Source: Ipomoea triloba
Lineage: Eukaryota > Streptophyta > Magnoliopsida > Solanales > Convolvulaceae
Direction of reading: 5' to 3'
Length of the DNA stretch: 64,000 nucleotides
Assembly: GCF_003576645.1 (NCBI RefSeq)
Contig: NC_044920.1
Location: forward strand, 10,310,192-10,374,191
The notes below the pieces were generated by a model. It worked only from the letters and a program-made list of their open reading frames with translations. It was not told the DNA's origin and searched no databases. Shown one piece after another: positions 56,968 to 64,000 of the stretch. How positions within the stretch are numbered: the stretch's first letter is position 1; the number at the start of each line of letters is the position of its first letter. Position numbers and translations under genes: made by a program.

Positions 56968-59178
56968 ACATCATTTAATCATTGTTTTATTTTCTTCATA
57001 TCTCTTCCTTTCTTTAGCCTTGGAGTGGTGGATTCCTTCATTGGCCTCCATATGATGGTGGATGGAATTGGTTAGCCAATTGTGCTTAGAGCTCCTCAAT
57101 CATTCTTGTGTTGTGCTCCACCGCTTCTCTTATCCGTGCAATTCCTCATCTTGCCTTGTGTTATGGGCATGTAGAAACACCATTTGTTCTTGGTGCAATT
57201 GCATATGAAAGGCTCTTGTAGATTCCCAATCCATCATCACGGGTCCACCACGTTGAATGCCCTCTCCACCTTGTTGTTGCTCTTCAGTTCCTTCATCATC
57301 TTCTTCCTCTTCCTTATCACCAATTAACGGGGCATCATCACCTCCCAACCTAAGGTTCATAGCAAAGAAGTCTTGGTGGGTAAATGCTTTCATCTCGGCT
57401 TCAACTTTCTCACCATTAAGATTCGCATCAAGCCCTAATCCTAGGCATAATTCCGTTACCAACAGTCCTATAAAAACGGATTGAACATTGGGCTTATTTT
57501 GAGAGGCAAGCCACTTCTTCTCTTGGACTCCCATGTTGACATCCGCTTCTTCTTCATACTCCACATGTAAAACAAATCTTGTCGGTAGGCCTTGTTCAAA
57601 TTTGTTTTCCTTCCCCACAAGTTGATTGCTAAATTAAGTCGGATTGCCTTGAGATGATTCATTCGGATCTTTTTTGCCTTCAAGTTGCTAGAGTTATACT
57701 CCGTATCATTCGTAATATGGCCCCAATGTGTCGCGGCATCTCTATCGGAAGTTAACTCCACATGGTACCTCCGGAAGTAAGGCATGCTCATCTCATCACG
57801 GGTATGTAACCCAAGTATCAAAGCTAGCTCATCAACGGAATGATTATATCTAATCCCGAAAAGCACATAAGAAATAGATTTCTCTGCATCGTTTGGCTCT
57901 TTCTTTATGTTCAACGAAGCAAGAAACTCATAGGTAACCGGAGTATATGTCGGCCCTCTACACTCGAATACTTTGCTCCATTCCGGGTGTCTTAGCAGCC
58001 GATTTACCATGTCTTCGCAACGAAATTCCCTTAGCACACTTCGATCAAAGTAGTTCCCTCCAATTAAATATTTTGACTTATACACATCCACAAGCGCCAA
58101 TTGTTCATGAGTTAATCCTCGGAGGACCCTTGTTCCTCTAGCATTAGGATCAACTTGTGGTGGTGGAGGTGGTGGTTGTGCTCTAGCCCTTGTTCGGCTT
58201 GTGCTTGCTTCCTCAAAATTCCTTGTAACACCCCCAATTTATAAAGCAAGCTTAAGCATAAATAAACAATAATTCTCGCTAACCATTATGAAAATAAATG
58301 CGGAAGCAAATTCAAAACTTAAACTATGGGGTGTCACGCCACGCTTGGGCTATCAACCAAGCCCAAACGCACAGGCTAACAGGGTTCTATTCAACTACAA
58401 ATCCACAACATTAAACAACCATATAAACTATTCCACAATCCTTACAACTCAATTTCTCAATTCTAATATACAACTAAACTACACTTCTATAATTCAATTT
58501 CTAAAACCAGAAGGTCTATACCAAATTCAATTACAAGGCGTATGAACTCTATGTCGTGCTCTCAAAACAAGCCACCTATTCCAGAGTCCTGAAAACAATA
58601 AGGGTTGGAAAACACAAACAAATAGAATTAGCATAAAATGCTAAGTAAGCTCTACTCTGCCCTGTAAAATAATACATTTATAGTTAGAAAAATAGATATG
58701 CTTTATAAATAGATTTTTATACTTAAGTAGACCGTACTATAGAAATCATTTAGCCAAAAGCTTAAAAGAATATTCCCAAAAGGACTTTCCATCAAATGTA
58801 CTGTAGTAGTTTTCAAGATATTTAACTAAACATTCAAAAGTAAGTAAGATGTACACTTTCTCAAATATAATAGTGGATACATCAAAACAATATAGTAATT
58901 TTATAAACCATCACTACTCACTCTCAAATTATCAAAAACAACGAGGATTTTCAAAGGTAGAATAGTCTTTTTGGCAACTCTCAACCCACAATCATTTCAA
59001 AGCATAACATTTCCAAAGGTCATGTGTAGTTTACATAATATAGTACAGAGGAATACAATTTCTTATTTGCTCATAAACATTTCTCGAATAAAATATAGAT
59101 ATGGAGAAACCAATAAAATCATATACATAGCTCATCATATAATCATTTCAAATATAGACATTCTCATAAGTCATTCTA

Positions 59179-59179
<1 letters not shown>

Positions 59180-59231
<52 letters not shown>
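59180..59231. repeat. (AT)n microsatellite
   Basis: An uninterrupted run of about 25 AT units lies inside the solo LTR. Confidence 0.95.
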
Positions 59232-59235
<4 letters not shown>

Positions 59236-59400
59236 CATAGATAGGGAGAAATTCAAATCATGTTCCTCAATTCACTTCTTCACGTATCACCTACATATAT
59301 GGAATCAGCCACATCTCAATAGTGGGAATATAGATCTCTGTCATTAATAGTACTAAGTATATAAGTAAATAATTATGTTTAGTAATAATATGGAGGAAAC

Positions 59401-59719
59401 TAAATCTCAGCAACGGGAGGAAGGGATCATCACCGCAGCAATGTCCAACAGGGAACAGTAACTCTCTACTGAACCCTAAACTGCTCCCACTTAATCTCAA
59501 CAAAGGGAGGAAGGGATCATCACCGCAGCGATGTCCAACAGGGAACAGTAACTCTACTGAACCCTAAACTGTTCCCACTTAATCTCAACAAAGGGAGGAA
59601 GGGATCATCACCGCAGCGATGTCCAACAGGGAACAGTAACTCTCTACTGAACCCAAAACTGCTCCCACTTAATCTCAACAAAGGGAGGAAGGGATCATCA
59701 CCGCAGCGATGTCCAACAA
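59401..59719. repeat. tandem repeat, about 90 bp, 3.6 copies
   Basis: Units start with AATCTCA at 59403, 59493, 59581 and 59671 (periods 90, 88 and 90). Each contains GGGAGGAAGGGATCATC, CACCGCAGCGATGTCC and GGGAACAGTAACTC. Differences between units show that it is a genuine older repeat, unlike the exact 42-bp duplications elsewhere. Confidence 0.9.
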
Positions 59720-60845
59720 CATTAAAACTAAGCACCCAACTAAGCTTTAATCATCATTGAGTCATCATTAGCTCATAATCTAAGCATTAACATCCAATTT
59801 TTGCATCATCATCATCAAATCATGCCTACATTATATCATCACCATAAATAAATAAACACCATCATTAACTCATTATTAGCCGATCATTACTTATAATAAC
59901 ATTACTAGAGTTAATCACCATCATTTAAACTCAAACACCATCACCATTGGCATTAACAATAATTATCCTTCTTAATTCTCATTAAAATTAATCAATACCA
60001 TTATTAATCATCTAATAACCAATAATCATTCTTTAGTCCACGTGAACCCATAATCAAAGCACCATCCATAATCACACATTTAATCAATCTCATAAGAAAT
60101 TAATCTTCATAATCAAGACATAATCCATAATCACCCATCAACCTTTTTAACCCATCATTAATTATCAAATCATCATTAACTCTAATTAACTCCATCATTG
60201 AATGATTAATACATTCATCATACACCATAACCATCATCAATCCACATCATGAACTAATCTTCTAACCACTATGTTAAATGCACAACATCATTAACATTCT
60301 ATAATAACACCTCATCACGACATTCATATATCATCATAATCCTTCATCAATTATTGGGTAAGCAACCTCATTAAACTAAATCAACATCAATAGCAGAAGC
60401 TTACCTCACGGTTCTAAGCTCACGCCACCCTGCCAGAGAGAGAGAAGACCACCGAGATTGCTCCAGTCGCGCCGCCGCTTGCCGCCGTCAGCCACCGTCG
60501 GAAATAGGGGAGAGGACGCTAGATCTGTCGCTGCTGGGCTCCGCTGTCGCTGCCATCTCCGCTGTCCATAACTGCTGCCGTACGTACTGTTAGGTGAGGA
60601 GAGGGAAAGACGAGAAGGAGGGGAGGAGCCGCCCACCACCGCCGATCTGCTCCGCCGCTAGTTCCTCTGCTGGTTCGACCGAGAGCGAGAGAGAGAGATA
60701 GACAAAAGGTCGCCGGTTGCTGCGCTGCTGTGGTCTGACGATCCAATAGTGAGAGAGAGTCGAGAGAGAGAAACACGGTTGGGGCTGCTGATTTGGGGGT
60801 GTTTGGTGATGAACATCTCATAACGGAGCAATGAACATATGTACA

Positions 60846-60853
60846 TATTTATA
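60846..60853 (-). promoter_or_regulatory. TATA box of solo LTR
   Basis: The minus strand reads TATAAATA, about 540 bases into the LTR and just upstream of the GC-rich leader. Confidence 0.55.
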
Positions 60854-61593
60854 CCTAGGGTTTGTGTCCCAAATCAAATTTTATTTATTTAGGAATATCT
60901 AAAATACACAATTTGGACTAATGTTTGGGCTAGTAAATTGGGTCATGAATAGTTTTGGGTTCAAATTTAGGCTCAAAACAATGATATAGATTCATCTCAG
61001 ATAGACTTTGGGTTAAAATTTTAGTAAATAAATTTACCCATTAAATAGGGCTTTTAAAACCATAAATAAATATATAAATATTTCATATCAAATCATTTAA
61101 AATAAAGAATTTAAAATATTTAATTATATTCTTGTTTGACGAGAATATCTTGTAGGAAATTAAATTACATATATAATTTTATTTCAAAAGCTTAAGAAAT
61201 AGGAATTTAGAGAAAATGATTTGGAATAATAATATTATAAGGTACAAAATAATTTATTTGAATTTTGAAATGAAAATAATTTGTTTTTGAAAGTATTTTG
61301 GTTAAAATATTTAGAAATGAAAAATAAATTTTATTCTCAAGAATATTATATTGAAATAAGAATTATTTAAACTATCAGGGTGTTACATTCCTTTTCTTGG
61401 CTTACTCTTTGGTTCTTCCCATTTCCTAAGAAAAGCGATAAAGTGCATGAAAAATAAGGAAATGTAAGTCTGAACCCCACGCATAGGAAACCTAATGTTT
61501 TAGTGGGACACATATCATGTACCCCATCATTAAATCATTGTTTTATTTTCTTCAAATCTCTTCCTTTCTTTGGCCTTGGAGTGGTGGATTCCT

Positions 61594-62518
61594 TCATTGG
61601 CCTCCATATGATGGTGGATGGAATTGGTTAGCCAATTGTGCTTGGAGCTCCTCAATCATTCTTGTGTTGTGCTCCACCGCTTCTCTTATCCGTGCAATTC
61701 CTCATCTTGCCTTGTGTTATGGGCATGTAGAAACACCATTTATTCTTGGTGCAATTGCATATGAAAGACTCTTGTAGATTTCCAATCCATCATCACGGGT
61801 CCACCATGTTGAATGCCCTCTCCACCTTATTGTTGTTGCTCTTCATTTCCTTCATCATCTTCTTCCTCTTCCTTAATTAGCGGGGCATCGTCACCTGCCA
61901 ACCTAAGGTCATAGAAAAGAAGTCTTGGACGGTAAATGCTTTCATCTCGGCTTCAACTTTCTCACCCGTAAGATCCGGATCAAGCCCTAATCCTAGGCAT
62001 AATTCCGTTATCAACGGTCCTATAAAAACGGATTGAACATTGGGCTTATTTTGAGAGGCATGCCACTTCTTCACTTGGACTCCAATGTTGACATCCGCTT
62101 CCTTCTCCATACTCCACATGTAAAACAAATCTTGCCAGTAGGCCTTGTTCAAATTTGTTTTCCTTCCCGACAAGTTGATTGCTAAATTAAGTCGGATTGC
62201 CTTGAGATGATTCATTCGGATCTTTCTTGCCTTCAAGTTGCTAGAGTTATACTCCGCATCATTCGTAATATATCCTCAATATGTCGCGTCATCTCTATCG
62301 GAATCAAACTCCACATGGTACCTCCGGAAGTAAGGCATGCTCATCTCATCATGGGTATGTAACCCAAGTATCAAAGCTAGCTCATCAACAGAGTGATTAT
62401 GTCGGCATTCCAAGCATTGTTTCGCTCTTTCTTTATGTTCAAGGAAGAAAGAAACTCATAGGTAACCGGTGTATATGTCAGTCCTCTCCATTCGAAGACT
62501 TTGCTCCATTGCGGGTGT
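61594..62518 (-). pseudogene. Athila ORF1-like gene, array unit e, 5' end lost at inversion
   Basis: Readable blocks are NLAINLSGRKTNLNKAYWQD, EKEADVNIGVQVKKWHASQN and QSVFIGPLITELCLGLGLDP, ending with the out-of-frame TLGWQV. The LSGRK variant (LWGRK in units a, b and d) and the frame change that gives LGW are shared only with unit f. The gene stops at RLLRHPQW, where the strand reverses. It forms the left arm of a large inverted repeat. Confidence 0.65.
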
Positions 62519-63520
62519 GGTAAGGGAATTTGGTTGTGAAGACATGAAAAATCGGTTGCTGAGACACCTGCAATGGAGCAAAGTATTCGAATGGAGAGGG
62601 CCGACATATACTCCGGTTACCTATGAGTTTCTTGCTTCCTTGAACATAAAGAAAGAGCCAAACGATGCCAGGAAATCCATTTCTTATGTGCTTTTTGGAA
62701 AGAGATATAATCGCTCCGTTGATGAGATATCTTTGATACTTGGGTTACATACCCGTGATGAGATGAGAATGCCTTACTTTTGGAGGTACCATGTGGAGTT
62801 TGATTCCGATAGAGATGCCGTGACATATTGGGGCCATATTACGAATGATGCGGAGTATAACTCTAGCAACTTGAAGGCAAGAAAGATCCGAATGAATCAA
62901 CTCGACGCAATCCAACTTAATTTAGCAATCAATTTATCGGGAAGGAAAATAAATTTGAACAAGGCCTACCGGCAAGATTTGTTTTACATGTGGCGTATGG
63001 AGAATGAAGTAGATGTCAACATGGGAGTCCAAGTGAAGAAGTGGCTTAACTCTCAAAATAAGCCCAATGTTCAATCCGTTTTTATAGGACCGTTGGTAAT
63101 GGAGTTATGCCTAGGATTAGGGCTTGATGCGGAACTTACGAGTGAGAAAGTTGAAGCCGAGATGAAAGCATTTACCGTCCAAGACTTCTTTGCTATGAAC
63201 CTAGGTTGGGAGGTGATGATGCCCTGCTAATTGGTGATAAGGAAGAGGAAGAAGAGGAAAAGATGATGAAGGAAATGAAGAGCAACAAAAACAAGGTGGA
63301 GAGGACGTTCAACATGGTGGACCCGTGATGATGGATTGGGAATCTACAAGAGCCTTTCATTTTCAATTGCACCAAGAACAAATGACGTTTCTACATGCCC
63401 ATAGCACAAAGGCAAGATGAGGAATTGCAAGGATAAAAGAAGCGGTGGAGCACAACACGAGAGTGATTGAGGAGCTCCAAACACAATTGGCTAACCAATT
63501 CCATCCACCATCATATGTAG
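61594..63520. repeat. large inverted repeat (units e and f)
   Basis: The left arm 61594-62518 and the right arm 62564-63520 are reverse-complementary over about 0.93 kb. A 45-base loop (62519-62563) separates them. The similarity continues outward through the spacer into unit d on the left (across the solo LTR) and the last unit on the right. A transcript across it would fold into a long hairpin. Confidence 0.8.
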
Positions 63521-63570
63521 GCCAACAGGCCAAAGAAAGGAAGAGATTTGGAAAAAAAAAAAACCAATGA
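62519..63570 (+). pseudogene. Athila ORF1-like gene, array unit f, inverted
   Basis: The frame opens at the inversion point with REFGCEDMKNRLLRHLQWSK and reads GPTYTPVTYEFLASLNIKKE, ISLILGLHTRDEMRMPYFW, NLAINLSGRKINLNKAYRQD, LFYMWRMENEVDVNMGVQV and QSVFIGPLVMELCLGLGLDA. It then hits the same LGW frame change as unit e and stops at 63230. The Glu-rich tail and the end block NQFHPPSYVG follow in another frame. About 235 codons are open. The first 60 or so codons are missing because the junction lies inside the gene. Confidence 0.7.
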
Positions 63571-63681
63571 TCGAATGATGTTTGTTTGAGATATGTCCCA
63601 CTAAAACATTAGGTTCTCTATGTGTGGGGTTCCAACTTACATTTCTTTATTTGCGATGCACTTTACCGCTTTTTGTAGGAA
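63571..63681 (+). other. spacer between array units f and g
   Basis: This is the same spacer as between the minus-strand units (TTTGTTTGAGATATGTCCC, CATTAGG, GCACTTTACCGC) with TTTTTGTAG just before the next ATG. It confirms that the array keeps its unit structure after inverting. Confidence 0.6.
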
Positions 63682-64000
63682 ATGAGAAGCACCAAAGAGC
63701 AAGACAAGAAAAGGAATTATGAGGAAGCAAGCACTAGCAGAACAAGGGCTAGAGCATAACCACCACCTCCACCACCACAAGTTGATCCTAATGCAAGAGG
63801 AACAATGGTCCTCCGAGGCTTAACTCATGAACAATCGGCGCTTGTGGATGTGAATAAGTCAAAGAATTTAATTGGAGCGAAATACTTTGATCCGACTGTG
63901 CTAAGAGAATTTGGTTGCGAAGACATGGTAAATCGGTTGCTAAGATACCCGCAATGGAGCAAAGTATTCGAATGGAGAGGGCGGACATATACTCCGGTTA
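63682..64000 (+). pseudogene. Athila ORF1-like gene, array unit g, runs off the window
   Basis: The frame starts MRSTKEQDKKRNYEEASTS and meets a TAA after RTRARA. It continues PPPPPPQVDPNARGTMVLRG, LTHEQSALVDVNKSKNLIG and GCEDMVNRLLRYPQWSKVF to the window edge. Apart from the one stop it is well preserved. Confidence 0.65.

Larger units (their letters stand above)
58589..60404 (-). other. predicted intron within solo LTR
   Basis: The donor GTGAG then GTAAGC closes the GC-rich leader; the acceptor TTGTTTTCAG is preceded by ATGCTAATTC, a branch-point-like motif, about 40 bases upstream. The layout equals that of the LTRs at 4545 and 31793. Inference from motifs only. Confidence 0.35.
58224..61387 (-). 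repeat. solo LTR, long gypsy family (3164 bp)
   Basis: It runs from TGTAACACCCCC to GGGTGTTACA with the 5-bp duplication TTCCT on both sides (58219-58223 and 61388-61392). In minus orientation the TATA box is at 60846-60853, a GC-rich leader runs 60420-60820, a donor GTGAG then GTAAGC lies at 60404, and an acceptor TTGTTTTCAG ends at 58589. It carries a 90-bp tandem repeat and an AT microsatellite. The terminal module (ATGCGGAAGC, GGGGTGTCACGCCAC) links it to the family A LTRs. Confidence 0.9.
57038..61422 (-). pseudogene. Athila ORF1-like gene, array unit d, split by a solo LTR
   Basis: The coding parts are 61388-61422 (start, MGRTKE-like) and 57038-58223. Readable blocks are ALVDVYKSKYLIGGNYFDR, RRYHVELTSDRDAATHWGH, INLWGRKTNLNKAYRQDLFY, then a frame change and DVNMGVQEKKWLASQNKPNV. 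The LTR at 58224-61387 sits inside ATTCCTTTTCTTGG, duplicating TTCCT. The break is clean, so the LTR came after the array had formed. Confidence 0.65.

Noticed and set aside
60406..60821. GC-rich serine-rich frames
   Set aside because: Same situation: the leader of the 3164-bp solo LTR.
1..64000. CRISPR array, prophage, operon or pathogenicity-type system
   Set aside because: The window is plant nuclear repeat DNA; repeats seen are LTRs, microsatellites and tandem units without spacer structure.

Overview
This window looks like repeat-dense nuclear DNA from a flowering plant, probably a eudicot. I found no ordinary host gene that I can defend. Nearly everything I can assign is a transposable element or a relic of one: Ty3/gypsy elements with long LTRs (Tekay-like and Athila-like), a Ty1/copia element with Sirevirus-like features, a near full-length plant L1-type LINE, a CACTA end and a piece of a hAT gene. 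There is no CRISPR array, operon, rRNA or tRNA gene. Species cannot be named from the sequence alone.

Layout. 1-8258 is the 5' half of a minus-strand Ty3/gypsy element (integrase, RNase H, an N gap, protease, gag, primer binding site, 3.7-kb LTR). It sits inside the gag of a related element whose own leader, primer site and partial LTR run to 10238. 10239-19320 is a composite of a non-autonomous gypsy element with an 814-bp LTR. It is cut by N gaps, and neighbouring blocks repeat one another, so much of its apparent tandem structure may be unmerged contigs. 19321-22329 is another long minus-strand LTR, inserted in a hAT BED-finger exon. 23490-26908 holds two broken coding regions of a gypsy-type element. 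27541-30213 holds a CACTA end, an Athila gag/protease relic and an Athila-type LTR with a tRNA-Asp primer site.

31204 to about 47696 is a copia element used as a landing pad. It is interrupted by a 2.4-kb solo LTR (duplication GCACC), an 8.2-kb LINE (13-bp duplication), a 609-bp LTR-like element (ATATC) and a solo LTR of the 814-bp family (GCAAG). 47697-50070 is a 3' LTR of a Tekay-like family with the very end of its internal region. 50937-52205 is an Athila-type 3' LTR. It is followed by a tandem array of about 1.37-kb units, each carrying an Athila ORF1-like (gag-like) gene of about 400 codons. Five units lie on the minus strand; the array then inverts at 62519 and continues on the plus strand to the window end. 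A 3.2-kb solo LTR (TTCCT) splits one unit.

Three points deserve attention. First, several long gypsy LTRs seem to contain an intron: a TATA box, then a strong splice donor, then a branch-point-like motif and acceptor. In the first LTR the acceptor falls directly before the ATG of an intact 145-codon reading frame that I do not recognise. Second, the Athila ORF1 array is inverted head to head and could give hairpin RNA. Third, at 22 places a segment is duplicated in tandem with a period of exactly 42 bp. That uniformity points to an assembly or gap-filling artefact (untrimmed k-mer overlap), so reading frames crossing those places should not be trusted.
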